DNA from: Subdoligranulum variabile | GTDB taxonomy: Bacteria > Bacillota > Clostridia > Oscillospirales > Ruminococcaceae | Direction of reading: 5' to 3' | Length of the DNA: 22,822 bases | Assembly (NCBI GenBank): GCA_004552305.1 | Contig: SFOX01000023.1 | Coordinates: 1-22,822 of the forward strand | Part shown: positions 14,264 through 22,724 of the stretch, piece by piece | How the letters are laid out: each line of letters starts with the position of its first letter | Position numbering within the stretch: the stretch's first letter is position 1 | Program-made: the position numbers and the translations under genes | The notes under the pieces: model-generated | What the model was told of the DNA's origin: nothing | The model's input: the letters and a program-made list of their open reading frames with translations, nothing else | Databases searched by the model: none

Positions 14264-15643
14264 TTACATCTTCGGGAAGGTCACCCGGATGGTCGTGCCG
14301 GTGCCGACTTGGCTTTGCAGGTCGATGCGGGCATCGTGCAAAAGGGCAATGTGCTTGACGATCGCCAGCCCTAACCCCGTGCCGCCGGTCGCCTTGCTGC
14401 GGCTTTTGTCCACGCGGTAAAACCGCTCAAACACGCGCCCTTGGCTGTCCTGCGGGATGCCGATGCCGTTATCCTCCACAATCAGGTAGGGGCAGCCGTC
14501 CGCGCCGGTGCCGCAGCGCAGCTCAACGTGACCGCCGGGCTGGTTGTAGCGTATGGCGTTGTCGCACAAATTGGTCGCCAGCTCGCCCAGCAGGTCGCGG
14601 CTGCCGCGCACAGTGGCGGGCTTGGCATCGTATTGCAGCGTGATGTAGGCGCGGCGGGCGTTCACCGTCATCGCCTGTGCGGTTTCCTTGACCAGCGCCG
14701 CCAGATCCACCGGCTGCATTTCCACAGGCTGCTCGTTGGGGTGGGCGGCCTGGTTGCTGTCCAGCTCGCTCAGCTGCAAAATATCGCTGACCAGCGCGAT
14801 CATACGCAGCGCCTCCTTGTGGATGCGCGCGCCGAACATCGGGATATCCTCCGGCTTCGCCATACCGCTTTCAATCAGCTCGGCATAGCCGGAAATGCTT
14901 GTCAGCGGGGTTTTCAGCTCGTGGCTGACGTTGGCGGTAAACTCGCGGCGCATGGTTTCGTTGTCCTCGCGCAGCTTGCGGTCACTCTGCACGGTGCGCG
15001 CCAGCGGGATCAGCTCCTCGTAGGGGACGTTCGCCTCGATATTGTCCAGGTTTTCCGCCATACGGGTGATGGGGCGCACCAGGCGCAGGGTCAGCGCACG
15101 GCTGATGATGGCCGCGCCCGCCAAAATCAGCAGCAGCGCCAGACCAATCAGCGGCAGGCTGTTGAGGCTGATGCCCCAGATATTGGCGACATCCTGCCCC
15201 ACGCGCAGCACCTGCACCCCGTTCGGCGTGTCCAGCCGCAGCGCAAAGTAGCGGCTTTCGCGCCCCAAGGTGGCGCTGGTGCGGGTCGCGGTGCCGGTGC
15301 CGTTTTGCAGCGCATCCTTGAATTCCGGGCGGTCCGCATGGTTGGGCAGCTGCTGCGAAACATTGTCGTACAGCACCGTACCGTCCTGCGCGATCAGCGT
15401 AAAGCGCAGCGGCTGATTTTGCGGCAGCCGGGCAGGCAGGGCGGCGGCATCGCCGTCAAACCCCGCCGTAACGGCGCAGCCGATGCTTTGCAGGTAGCTG
15501 TCCACCCGCCGGGCGCAAATTTGCCGATACAGCACCGTGCAAAGCAAAAATGTCAGGGCAACGCACAAAGCATTGACCCACATCATGGCGCTGCGGTAAC
15601 GGCGGCGCATACTTTGCGGGGCGTTTTTGCCTGCGTCAGTCAT
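14264..15643 (-). CDS. phoR: PhoR-like sensor histidine kinase
   Basis: A 459-residue membrane sensor kinase. TM1 about 21-40, an extracytoplasmic domain of about 120 residues, TM2 about 162-182, a HAMP-like linker (RALTLRLVRPITRMAENLDNI), the dimerisation/phosphoacceptor motif NVSHELKTPLTSISGY (His241), the N box LATNLCDNAIRYNQPGG, the G1 box VEDNGIGIP and the G2 box GGTGLGLAIVKHI. The start ATG at 15643 overlaps the end of the response regulator gene by eight bases (ATGACTGA), indicating translational coupling; a longer upstream frame runs back inside the regulator and is rejected. Its position after a PhoB-like regulator and a phosphate cotransporter makes phosphate the likely cue, which is inference from context. 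It ends against a family A repeat. Confidence 0.88.
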   Translation of the reverse strand: MTDAGKNAPQSMRRRYRSAMMWVNALCVALTFLLCTVLYRQICARRVDSYLQSIGCAVTAGFDGDAAALPARLPQNQPLRFTLIAQDGTVLYDNVSQQLPNHADRPEFKDALQNGTGTATRTSATLGRESRYFALRLDTPNGVQVLRVGQDVANIWGISLNSLPLIGLALLLILAGAAIISRALTLRLVRPITRMAENLDNIEANVPYEELIPLARTVQSDRKLREDNETMRREFTANVSHELKTPLTSISGYAELIESGMAKPEDIPMFGARIHKEALRMIALVSDILQLSELDSNQAAHPNEQPVEMQPVDLAALVKETAQAMTVNARRAYITLQYDAKPATVRGSRDLLGELATNLCDNAIRYNQPGGHVELRCGTGADGCPYLIVEDNGIGIPQDSQGRVFERFYRVDKSRSKATGGTGLGLAIVKHIALLHDARIDLQSQVGTGTTIRVTFPKM

Positions 15644-16322
15644 CGCTGCCCTCCATACTGAGCTTGTAGCCCACCTTGCGCACCGTGCGGATGGTATCCC
15701 CCGCCGCGCCCAGCTTTTGGCGCAGCGTGCGAACGTGCATATCAATGGTGCGGGATTCCAGCAAATCGTCGGTGTCCCAGACCTCCTTCATAATGCGTTC
15801 GCGGGCAAGCACCTCGCCGGGATGCTCCAAAAAAAGATGCAGCAGCGCGTATTCCTTGTAAGTAAGCTCCACGGGCGCACCGGCAGAGCGGACGCTGCGC
15901 GCGGTATCGTCCAGTTCAATTTCGCCAAAATGCAGCAGATGCGCCGCCGGGGCAGCGGCGGCACTGCGGCGCAGCACCGCCTTCACGCGGGAAATAAATT
16001 CCATCACGCCGAAGGGCTTGCACAGGTAGTCGTCCGCGCCGTGATCCAGTCCCTTGACCACGTCAATTTCGCTGGTTTTGGCGGTGACCATAATCACCGG
16101 CACGCGGCTGTAGGCGGCGTCGGCGCGCAGCTTGCCCAAAATCTGGTAGCCGTCCTCGTCGGGCAGCATAACGTCCAAAATCACCAGCTCGGGCGCGGCG
16201 GTGCGCAGCGCTGCCCAAAAATGGGCGGCATCCTCGCAGCCGCGGGCGTCAAACCCGTTGGACTGCAGGGCGTATTCCTCCAGCTCGCGGATGCCGGCAT
16301 CGTCCTCCACGATCAAAATCAT
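15636..16322 (-). CDS. phoB: PhoB-like response regulator (OmpR family)
   Basis: A 228-residue two-domain regulator. The receiver domain (1-115) has the acidic pocket VEDD, the phosphoacceptor Asp50 in LVILDVMLPDEDG, and Lys102 in CKPF. An Ala-rich linker leads to a winged-helix DNA-binding domain (about 130-225) with VELTYKEYALLHLFLEHPGE and RTIDMHVRTLRQKLG, the recognition region of the OmpR/PhoB family. GGGAGG lies about seven bases upstream of the ATG. It lies between the Na/Pi cotransporter and the kinase and most likely binds the TTTACA repeats upstream of the cotransporter, giving positive autoregulation (inference). Confidence 0.9.
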   Translation of the reverse strand: MILIVEDDAGIRELEEYALQSNGFDARGCEDAAHFWAALRTAAPELVILDVMLPDEDGYQILGKLRADAAYSRVPVIMVTAKTSEIDVVKGLDHGADDYLCKPFGVMEFISRVKAVLRRSAAAAPAAHLLHFGEIELDDTARSVRSAGAPVELTYKEYALLHLFLEHPGEVLARERIMKEVWDTDDLLESRTIDMHVRTLRQKLGAAGDTIRTVRKVGYKLSMEGSDD

Positions 16323-16342
16323 CGGTAATCCTCCCTAAGCAG

Positions 16343-16416
16343 ACAGTGCGCCGTCCTCCGGCGCGTTTCGTCAGGTCATCCCCTTGGAAAATGGCAGCCC
16401 GGCGGCGGCGCACTGT
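16343..16416 (-). other. Long-range hairpin between the phosphate cotransporter and phoB-like genes
   Basis: ACAGTGCGCCG (16343-16353) and its exact complement CGGCGCACTGT (16406-16416) are separated by 52 bases, filling most of the 113-base gap. It has no T-run of a terminator, so RNA processing or stabilisation between the two genes is possible. Confidence 0.45.
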
Positions 16417-16435
16417 ATAGCGGTATTGTCGTTAT

Positions 16436-18253
16436 TTACGCATCGTTTTCGGCTTTTTCGGCGTTCTCCGTGCCGCTGTACACCTCCGGCTCGAAGGTAT
16501 AGCGGTCACGGTATTTCTCGTAGCGGCGTTCAAATTTAACGTCGTCGCCGTGCTTTACGGCGTTGAGGTATTCGTGGGTGTCAAACCTATCCAGCGAAAC
16601 CTCGATCATCGCAACGGCAATGTTGGAGCAATGGTCGGCGATGCGCTCGTAGTTGGTCAGCAGATCGTCCAGCACAAAGCCGTACTCGATGCTGCACGCG
16701 CCCGCCTGCAGGCGCATAATGTGGCGGCTCTTGACCTCGCGCACCAGACCGTCCACGACTTCCTCCAGCGGCTCTATCTTTTTTGCCGCGTAGACGTCGT
16801 TTTTCTGGAAGGCATCCACCGTGCGGTTTACGATATCCTGCACGGCTGCCTCCAGAACGCTGAGGTCGTTGAGCGCTTCCTCGCTGAATTGGATCGACTT
16901 ATCGCGGATCTCCTTGGCGGCCTTGATCAGGTTGACGGCGTGGTCGCTGACGCGCTCAAAGTCGCCGATGGTGTGCAGCAGCGTGTTGACGGTGCGGTTA
17001 TCGTCCTGCGAGAGGTGCTTGGCGCTCAATTTGACAAGGTAGGTTCCCAGCACGTCCTCGTAGTGGTCCACGGCATCCTCCTTGCGCGTGACCTCGTCGG
17101 CAATGGCATCATTCCAGACGCGGGTCGTGGACATAGCCTGCAAAAGCGCCGTGCGGCAGATCTCTGCCATATCGCCGCCGACCAGCATCGCACGCCCAAC
17201 GGCGACGGAGGGGGTGGTCAGCAGACGCTCGTCCAGCAGGGAGTGCTGCTCGCCGCTGTCGGTGGGGGAATCCGGCACGGTCATAATGGCAAGGCGCTCC
17301 AGCACACGGTTGAAGGGCAGCAGGATGGCGGTGGTGACCACGTTGAACACGGTATGCACAATGGCAATGCCGAAGGTGTTGGCGGTTTCGTTAAAGAAGC
17401 TGAAGCCGATGACGGCGTTCAGCCCGTAGAACCCCAGCAGGAACACCACGGTGCCGATAAGGTTGAAATACAGGTGGACAAAGGCGGTGCGCTTGGCGTT
17501 TTTGTTGGCGCCCGCGCTGGAGATCAGCGCCGTGACGGTGGTGCCGATGTTCTGACCCATAATGATCGGCACGGCAGCGGAAAAGGTGACCGCCCCCGTG
17601 GAGCAAAGCGCCTGCAAAATGCCCACGCTGGCAGAGCTGGATTGCAGCACGGCGGTAAGCACCGCACCGGCAATAACGCCCAGCACGGGATTTTTAAAGC
17701 TGAGGAACAGCTGCATAAACCACGGCTCATCGGCGAGGGGACTCATGGCGGAGGACATAATGCCCATACCGGTCATCAAAATGGCGAAGCCCAGCATAAT
17801 TTTGCCCACACCGCGGCGGCGGTCCTTGCCGAAGGTGTACAGCCAGATGCCGATAAAGCCCAGAATGGGACTCCACGCATTGGGGTTGAGCATTTGGGTG
17901 ATAACGCTGTCCCCTTCCAAGCCGGAAAGCGAGAGCAGCCAGCCGGTGACGGTGGTGCCGACGTTGGCGCCCATAATGACGCCGATGGCCTGATGCAGCT
18001 CCATCAAGCCGGAGTTGACGAAGCCGACCGCCATAACGGTGGTGGCGCCGCTGGACTGAATGACCGCCGTGACAGCCATACCCAGCAGCAGTGCGCGCAC
18101 CGGGGAGGCGGTCATGGTGGACAGGATGCCCTGCAGCTTGCTGCCTGCGGTTTGCTCCAACGATTTGCCCATCAGATCCATACCGTACAGGAACATCGCA
18201 ATGCCGCCCATCAGGGTAAACACATTAAAAATGCTCATGGCAAGTTTACACAT
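16436..18253 (-). CDS. Na+/phosphate cotransporter with PhoU-like C-terminal domain
   Basis: A 605-residue membrane protein of the Na/Pi-cotransporter II (NptA-like) family. The N-terminal half (to about residue 320) has many hydrophobic segments and two related repeats with the QSS motifs, VTAVIQSSGATTVM (62-74) and LTAVLQSSSASVGIL, plus the paired glycine segments MGANVGTTVTGW and MGQNIGTTVTALIS. The C-terminal part (about 370-570) is helical, with DFERVSDHAVNLIKAAKEI and NYERIADHCSNIAVAMIEV, the PhoU metal-binding repeats. It probably imports phosphate with sodium and senses its status. The start is uncertain: neither the ATG at 18253 nor the one at 18238 has a good ribosome binding site. 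It is the first gene of the phosphate operon, under a PhoP-box-like element. Confidence 0.92.
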   Translation of the reverse strand: MCKLAMSIFNVFTLMGGIAMFLYGMDLMGKSLEQTAGSKLQGILSTMTASPVRALLLGMAVTAVIQSSGATTVMAVGFVNSGLMELHQAIGVIMGANVGTTVTGWLLSLSGLEGDSVITQMLNPNAWSPILGFIGIWLYTFGKDRRRGVGKIMLGFAILMTGMGIMSSAMSPLADEPWFMQLFLSFKNPVLGVIAGAVLTAVLQSSSASVGILQALCSTGAVTFSAAVPIIMGQNIGTTVTALISSAGANKNAKRTAFVHLYFNLIGTVVFLLGFYGLNAVIGFSFFNETANTFGIAIVHTVFNVVTTAILLPFNRVLERLAIMTVPDSPTDSGEQHSLLDERLLTTPSVAVGRAMLVGGDMAEICRTALLQAMSTTRVWNDAIADEVTRKEDAVDHYEDVLGTYLVKLSAKHLSQDDNRTVNTLLHTIGDFERVSDHAVNLIKAAKEIRDKSIQFSEEALNDLSVLEAAVQDIVNRTVDAFQKNDVYAAKKIEPLEEVVDGLVREVKSRHIMRLQAGACSIEYGFVLDDLLTNYERIADHCSNIAVAMIEVSLDRFDTHEYLNAVKHGDDVKFERRYEKYRDRYTFEPEVYSGTENAEKAENDA

Positions 18254-18309
18254 CCGTTCTGTTGTTTGTGTGGGGTCGCGGCAGAATACCGCACCTTATA
18301 CCAGTTTCT

Positions 18310-18376
18310 ATTATAAAGGAAACGGTATGTGTTTTGCCAGCATACACAGGTAAAGTGTATGTAAAATTTGTGTAAA
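18310..18376 (-). promoter_or_regulatory. PhoP-box-like direct repeats and promoter of the phosphate operon
   Basis: On the minus strand, TTTACA (18371-18376), TTTACA (18360-18365) and TTTACC (18349-18354) repeat with an exact 11-base period. They lie upstream of a consensus TATAAT (18310-18315) that has no good -35 hexamer, as expected for an activator-dependent promoter. The arrangement matches the known Firmicutes PhoP box of hexamers at 11-base spacing. Predicted transcript start is about 18303. Confidence 0.72.
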
Positions 18377-18400
18377 GTGGAGCGGGATTTTGGCTTTTGC

Positions 18401-18482
18401 CGCGGGGTGGGGTCACCCCGCCCTACGGGGCAATAAAATTATACCGCGCGGTAGGGGCGGGGCATGCCCCGCCCGCGGTTTT
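18401..18482 (+). repeat. Family D palindromic element, copy 3
   Basis: Matches the family D part of 4023-4373: GCGGGGTGGGGTCACCCCGC, then GGGGCAATAAAATTA, then GGGGCGGGGCATGCCCCGCC flanked by CCGCGCGG and CCGCGG. Compared with the earlier copies the central TATGCC has become CATGCC, restoring a perfect palindrome. Confidence 0.8.
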
Positions 18483-18518
18483 GCGGCAACACGAACCTAC
18501 CGGGCAAACCGCAATTTT

Positions 18519-18542
18519 GGCTTCCCCCTCTGGGGGAAGGCT
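18519..18542. repeat. Fragment of family A (terminal hairpin only)
   Basis: GGCTTCCCCC and GGGGGAAGGC around a short loop, identical to one end hairpin of the family A elements. The rest of the element is absent. Confidence 0.6.
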
Positions 18543-18553
18543 TTTGCCCCCAT

Positions 18554-18582
18554 CAAAAAAATGCGCCCGCAAGGCGGGCGCA
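18554..18582 (-). terminator. Terminator of the amino acid ABC transporter operon
   Basis: Perfect stem TGCGCCCGC / GCGGGCGCA with a three-base loop, followed on the minus strand by TTTTTTT, 28 bases after the ATPase stop. Confidence 0.9.
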
Positions 18583-18609
18583 CCGAAATGGTAATCCTGT
18601 TTTTCTCGT

Positions 18610-19392
<783 letters not shown>

Positions 19393-19404
19393 CTGCGCAC
19401 CCCC

Positions 19405-20061
19405 TTAGCGGAAATATTCCAGCCGTTTTTCCAGCCGGTCAAACAGCAGCGTCAGTGCGCCGACAAAAATCAAAAAGAACACAGCTGTGCTAAAAAGCGG
19501 CCAAATCAAGCCCTTGGCGGCGTACTCCTTCGCCATCATGATGATGTCCTTGTTGGCGATGATGTTTGCTAGGGACGTGTCCTTGACCAGCGTAATGATC
19601 TCGTTGCCCATGGGCGGCAGAATGCGCTTGACGACCTGCAAAAGCGTGACCTTAAAGAAAATCTGGCTGCGGGTCATACCCAGCACCTGCCCCGCCTCGG
19701 TCTGCCCCTTTGGCACCGACTCGATGCCGCCGCGGTAAATTTCGGAAAAATAGCAGGCGTAGTTGATGGCAAACGCCACCACGGCGGCGATCAGGCGTCC
19801 GCTGCCGCCGCTGGGCCACGGGCTGGCAAAGCCCAGCAGACCGGGACCTAAGTAGATGACCAGAATTTGCAGCATCAATGGCGTGCCGCGGATGACCCAC
19901 ACAAAGGTCTTGACCGCGCCGCGCAGCGGGGTAAAGCGGCTCATCGAGCCAAAGCAGACGACCAGCCCCAGCGGGATGGCAAACAGCAGCGTCAGCCCGA
20001 ACAGCTGGCAGTTCAGCCAGAACGATTCCGTCAGGCGCGCCCAAATTACGGCGGCGGCCAT
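19405..20061 (-). CDS. Polar amino acid ABC transporter, permease
   Basis: A 218-residue membrane subunit of the HisM/GlnP family with about five hydrophobic segments. The conserved WVIRGTPLMLQILVIYLG follows TM2, and the coupling loop EIYRGGIESVPKGQTEAGQVLGM is the EAA motif that contacts the ATPase. The start ATG overlaps the stop of the binding-protein gene (TGATG), indicating translational coupling. A single permease gene implies a homodimer. Confidence 0.94.
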   Translation of the reverse strand: MAAAVIWARLTESFWLNCQLFGLTLLFAIPLGLVVCFGSMSRFTPLRGAVKTFVWVIRGTPLMLQILVIYLGPGLLGFASPWPSGGSGRLIAAVVAFAINYACYFSEIYRGGIESVPKGQTEAGQVLGMTRSQIFFKVTLLQVVKRILPPMGNEIITLVKDTSLANIIANKDIIMMAKEYAAKGLIWPLFSTAVFFLIFVGALTLLFDRLEKRLEYFR

Positions 20062-20855
20062 CAGTCTGCCAGCGTCAAGCTGTATTTTTGCGCCAGCTTG
20101 TCCATGGTGCCGTCCGCCTTCAGCGCGTCAAAGGCTTCGTTGACAGCGGCGGGGACATCGCTGCCCTTGCGGAAGGCAACGCCGTATTCCTCGGCGTTCA
20201 GCTCGTCCTTGATGACAAGGTTGGCGTAGTCGGTGCCTTCGCCGATCATGGCGGTGGCAAGGGTCAGGTCCAGCACGGCGGCGTCGGCGGTGCCGGCGGC
20301 GACCTCCATCAGGCAGTCGGTCTGCACGCTCTTGCTGACGTACTCAGCCTTGGCAAGGTTTTCGTCCGCGCTGATAGCGCCCTCGCCCGCAGAGCCTGCC
20401 TCGGCGACCAGCGTCTTGTCCGCCAGATCGGCGGTGGAGGTGTAGGCGGCGTCCGCCTTCATCACGATGACCTGCGCGTTTTTGGCGTAGGGCTTGGTGC
20501 AGGCGGTGTTTTGCATAATATCGTCGGTCAGGGTCATACCGTTCCAGACGCAGTCAATGCTTTTGCCGTCCAGCTCAACGATCTTGGTGTCCCAGTTGAT
20601 CTCGACAAAGTCCGGCTCCACGCCCAGCTTTTCGCAGACGGCGGTGGCAAGCTCGGTGTCAAAGCCGGTAAAGTTGCCGTCGGCATCGGTGTAGTTCATC
20701 GGCTCGTAGACGGTGTAGCCGATGGTCATCTTGCCCTTGTCCTTGATGTAGGCAAGGTCGCTGCCGGAGTCGGAGGCAGACGCGGTCGCACCGCCGCAGG
20801 CTGCCAGAGAAACCGCCATACCGGCGGCAAGAACTGCGCTGACGAGTTTTTTCAT
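20061..20855 (-). CDS. Polar amino acid ABC transporter, substrate-binding lipoprotein
   Basis: A 264-residue extracellular binding protein. The signal peptide MKKLVSAVLAAGMAVSLAAC ends in a lipobox with Cys20, followed by a Ser/Gly-rich linker. The family 3 solute-binding fold follows: MTIGYTVYEPMNYTDADGNFTG, ATAVCEKLG, DGKSIDCVWNGMTLTDD and the second-lobe AVLDLTLATAMI. GGGAGG lies about nine bases before the ATG. Ligand identity cannot be read; glutamine, cystine or arginine are all possible. It is the first gene of the operon; no strong promoter is evident, though TAAAAT lies upstream. Confidence 0.93.
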   Translation of the reverse strand: MKKLVSAVLAAGMAVSLAACGGATASASDSGSDLAYIKDKGKMTIGYTVYEPMNYTDADGNFTGFDTELATAVCEKLGVEPDFVEINWDTKIVELDGKSIDCVWNGMTLTDDIMQNTACTKPYAKNAQVIVMKADAAYTSTADLADKTLVAEAGSAGEGAISADENLAKAEYVSKSVQTDCLMEVAAGTADAAVLDLTLATAMIGEGTDYANLVIKDELNAEEYGVAFRKGSDVPAAVNEAFDALKADGTMDKLAQKYSLTLAD

Positions 20856-20934
20856 AATACATATCCTCCCTTATACGTCCCGGCGATTTGTCCCCTCTAA
20901 AGCAATGATGTGCCGGGTATTTTATTAGTGTAAA

Positions 20935-20974
20935 ACAAAATCCGGTTTTGTGCAAGAGCAAAACCGAATTTTGT
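20935..20974 (-). terminator. Hairpin, possible terminator upstream of the ABC operon
   Basis: Fifteen base pairs with one mismatch: ACAAAATCCGGTTTTG with CAAAACCGAATTTTGT around an eight-base loop. On the minus strand it is followed by TTTTAC, so it could end transcription from the metallophosphoesterase gene. Confidence 0.5.
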
Positions 20975-21031
20975 TGCAAAAAAATTGCATCTTTTTTGAT
21001 TTTTTGTCAACGAAAGGGCGTTGAGAGGTGG

Positions 21032-21126
21032 GTAGGGGCGAGCATTGCTCGCCCCTGCGGTTTACCCGGTAGGTTGATTTGCCGGGACGGCTGCAACGGG
21101 CGGCATATATGCCGCCCCTACGAACC
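21032..21126 (-). repeat. Family C element, inverted copy
   Basis: Read on the minus strand: TAGGGG, the palindrome GGCGGCATATATGCCGCC, then CGTTGCAGCC, about 30 variable bases, CGGGTAAACCGCAGGGG, and the palindrome GGGCGAGCAATGCTCGCCC with CCCTAC. This is the frame of the elements in 4134-4470 with a different pairing of cassettes. A degenerate family D piece follows at about 21140-21185. Confidence 0.8.
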
Positions 21127-21200
21127 GACCCGTCATATCCACTATAATATACGGTCGCGGGCGGGGTGACCCCACCACGCCGGGGAAATTTCCGGCGGTT

Positions 21201-21294
21201 TGTAGGGGACGCATATATGCGTCCCGTGCAGTTTACCCGTTAGACTGCATCATCGGGAATGGCTGCAACGGGCGGTCAATGACCGCCCCCACAG
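21201..21294 (-). repeat. Family C element, inverted copy overlapping a gene end
   Basis: Minus-strand order: palindrome GGGCGGTCATTGACCGCCC, CGTTGCAGCC, variable spacer, ACGGGTAAACTGCACGGG, palindrome GGGACGCATATATGCGTCCC, CCCTACAAAC. The first cassette carries the stop codon of the metallophosphoesterase gene (21276-21278). Confidence 0.8.
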
Positions 21295-22421
21295 GGCAAT
21301 TGGGTAATCTCCACCAGCACGATCTCGGTGCGCCCTTGGGTGCGGAACTTGTACCCCCAGGTGCCGGTGCCGCCGCTGACGATGGCGGTGCAGCTTTCGG
21401 TGATTTGCTTTTTGCCGTAGTTGCGTTCATTTCTTGCCGCCATACCCACCGCGCCCGCGGGCCAGACCTGCCCGCCGTGGGTGTGTCCGCTTAAAATCAG
21501 ATCCGCGCCGACGGCTGCCGCGTTTTTAAAATCGCGCGGTTCGTGATCCAGCCAAAGGGTAAAAACATCGCCCGCGCCGTGGGGCAAAAGCTGGTGCGCC
21601 GTAAAGCGCTGCCCGCCCGTGAACAGGTAGTCCTTGCGCCCCACAATGCGCACGGTGCCGCTGCCGGTGCGGCAGGTTTCGTCCTCCAGCAGGCGCACGC
21701 CCGCCTCGCGCAGGGCTTTTTCCAGCATGGCGCGGTCAAAGCTGGGTTCGCGCCAGTGGTGGAACAGGTCGTGGTTGCCCAGCACATAGTACTTGCCCAT
21801 ACGCGGGTGCAGCCGCCCGAACATCCGGCAAAAGGCGTCGAAATCCTCGGGCGAGGTGTACTCGTCAAAGATATCGCCGGTCAGGACAAAGATATCGGGG
21901 CGGCAGGCTTCGATCTTTTTTTGCAGCTCGGGGATGCGGGTGCGGTCCATGGCGGCGCAGGCGCGGGGGTGGATATCGCTGACCTGCACGATGCGCAGCT
22001 TGCCGCCCGGCAGTTTTTTGTGCGTAGCAAGGTGATATTTTGTGGTGCGCAGATGCACGGCGCGGCGGCGTCCCAGCCAGAAGATCAGCCCCGTGAGCAG
22101 CCACGGGGTCATACCGTCAAGCCAAAGCAGGTTCCAGACGCGCAGCACCCCGCCGCCGAACGGGCGCAGCAGCAGCGAAATGACCGTGCCTACGCAGTAA
22201 ATGGCGGTCAGATGCCCGCTGAACACAATGCCCAGCCCCAGCGGGTCGCGGCTGATATAGCCCAGCCCCGCCACCAAAAGCAGCGGTATACCGTAATATA
22301 GTACCGGCATACCGGCAAGCCATTGCAGCGGCGGCAGCTGCAGGAAGTTAAAGTACAGCAGCGCGCTGAGCGCCGCCTGCCCCACGCGGGGCAAAACAAA
22401 TTGGAAAAACGGGTGATACAT
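21276..22421 (-). CDS. Membrane-anchored metallophosphoesterase (YkuE/YaeI-like)
   Basis: A 381-residue protein. Residues 1-120 contain about four hydrophobic segments; the rest is a calcineurin-like phosphoesterase domain with metal ligands in QVSDIHP (146-152; Asp149, His151), LTGDIFDEYT (180-189, Asp183), VLGNHDLFHH (213-222) and GHTHGGQVWP near residue 315. This is the pattern of YkuE/YaeI-type lipid-associated phosphodiesterases; substrate unknown. I place the start at 22421 (AAAAAGG upstream) because the longer frame is translated from A/T heptad repeats. The last residues (LPCGGGH) and the stop are encoded by a palindromic repeat, so the native C-terminus may have been altered. Confidence 0.87.
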   Translation of the reverse strand: MYHPFFQFVLPRVGQAALSALLYFNFLQLPPLQWLAGMPVLYYGIPLLLVAGLGYISRDPLGLGIVFSGHLTAIYCVGTVISLLLRPFGGGVLRVWNLLWLDGMTPWLLTGLIFWLGRRRAVHLRTTKYHLATHKKLPGGKLRIVQVSDIHPRACAAMDRTRIPELQKKIEACRPDIFVLTGDIFDEYTSPEDFDAFCRMFGRLHPRMGKYYVLGNHDLFHHWREPSFDRAMLEKALREAGVRLLEDETCRTGSGTVRIVGRKDYLFTGGQRFTAHQLLPHGAGDVFTLWLDHEPRDFKNAAAVGADLILSGHTHGGQVWPAGAVGMAARNERNYGKKQITESCTAIVSGGTGTWGYKFRTQGRTEIVLVEITQLPCGGGH

Positions 22422-22452
22422 AGCAAAAGCCTTTTTTGATATGATGGGTGAT

Positions 22453-22523
22453 ACAAATAATAAATAATAGATAAAAGATAATAGATAATAAATTTGGTGT
22501 GCGCGCCGTGCGCGCACGTTTTT
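22453..22523 (+). repeat. A/T heptad repeat with GC hairpin upstream of the phosphoesterase
   Basis: GATAAAA and GATAATA heptads (22464-22492) followed by the palindrome GTGCGCGC-CGT-GCGCGCAC and TTTTT. The frame equals the copies near 8680 and 14100, but the hairpin core is CGCGC instead of CCGCC. It lies in the presumed 5' leader of the phosphoesterase gene. Confidence 0.72.
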
Positions 22524-22533
22524 ATACAGTGCG

Positions 22534-22645
22534 ATGTAGGGCGGGGTGTTTTGCGGTAGGGGCGGGGCACGCCCCTACCGCGATCGTATGGAAACAACAA
22601 CCTTACGGGTTGGTTTGTAGGGGCGAGCAATGCTCGCCCCTACAA
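22534..22645 (+). repeat. Degenerate family D element with a GAGC cassette
   Basis: Begins TGTAGGGCGGGGTG, contains GCGGTAGGGGCGGGGCACGCCCCTACCGC (arms 22554-22582), then ACGGGTTGGTTTGTAGGGG as in 4116-4141, but followed by the palindrome GGGCGAGCAATGCTCGCCC and CCCTACA rather than the GGCATATAGGCC cassette. Together with the heptad repeat and the terminator at 22683 it fills the 303-base gap; no gene is visible. Confidence 0.72.
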
Positions 22646-22682
22646 GAGCTTTTCGACCGTCCGCCCCTCTTAGTATTGGCAA

Positions 22683-22712
22683 AAAATGCCCCTGTACCGT
22701 GCAGTACAGGGG
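22683..22712 (-). terminator. Terminator of the glutamate synthase-like gene
   Basis: Stem CCCCTGTAC / GTACAGGGG with a six-base loop, followed on the minus strand by CATTTTTT, 12 bases past the stop codon. Confidence 0.9.
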
Positions 22713-22724
22713 ACATAAATCCAT

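Noticed and set aside
15644..15745. Longer histidine kinase start inside the response regulator gene
   Set aside because: The extra residues are the shadow of the regulator's DNA-binding domain; the ATG overlapping the regulator stop is the usual coupled arrangement.
16550..18316. 588-codon plus-strand open frame opposite the Na/Pi cotransporter
   Set aside because: Low-complexity Gly/His/Gln-rich translation with no motifs; the minus strand encodes recognisable QSS repeats and PhoU segments.
18519..18542. Terminator of the ABC transporter operon
   Set aside because: It could terminate, but the hairpin at 18554-18582 with a seven-T run is closer to the stop and stronger; this one is better explained as a family A fragment.
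22422..22517. N-terminal extension of the metallophosphoesterase with a YYLLSFIYYLL hydrophobic stretch
   Set aside because: The hydrophobic stretch is a by-product of the heptad repeats; the ATG at 22421 has a better ribosome binding context.
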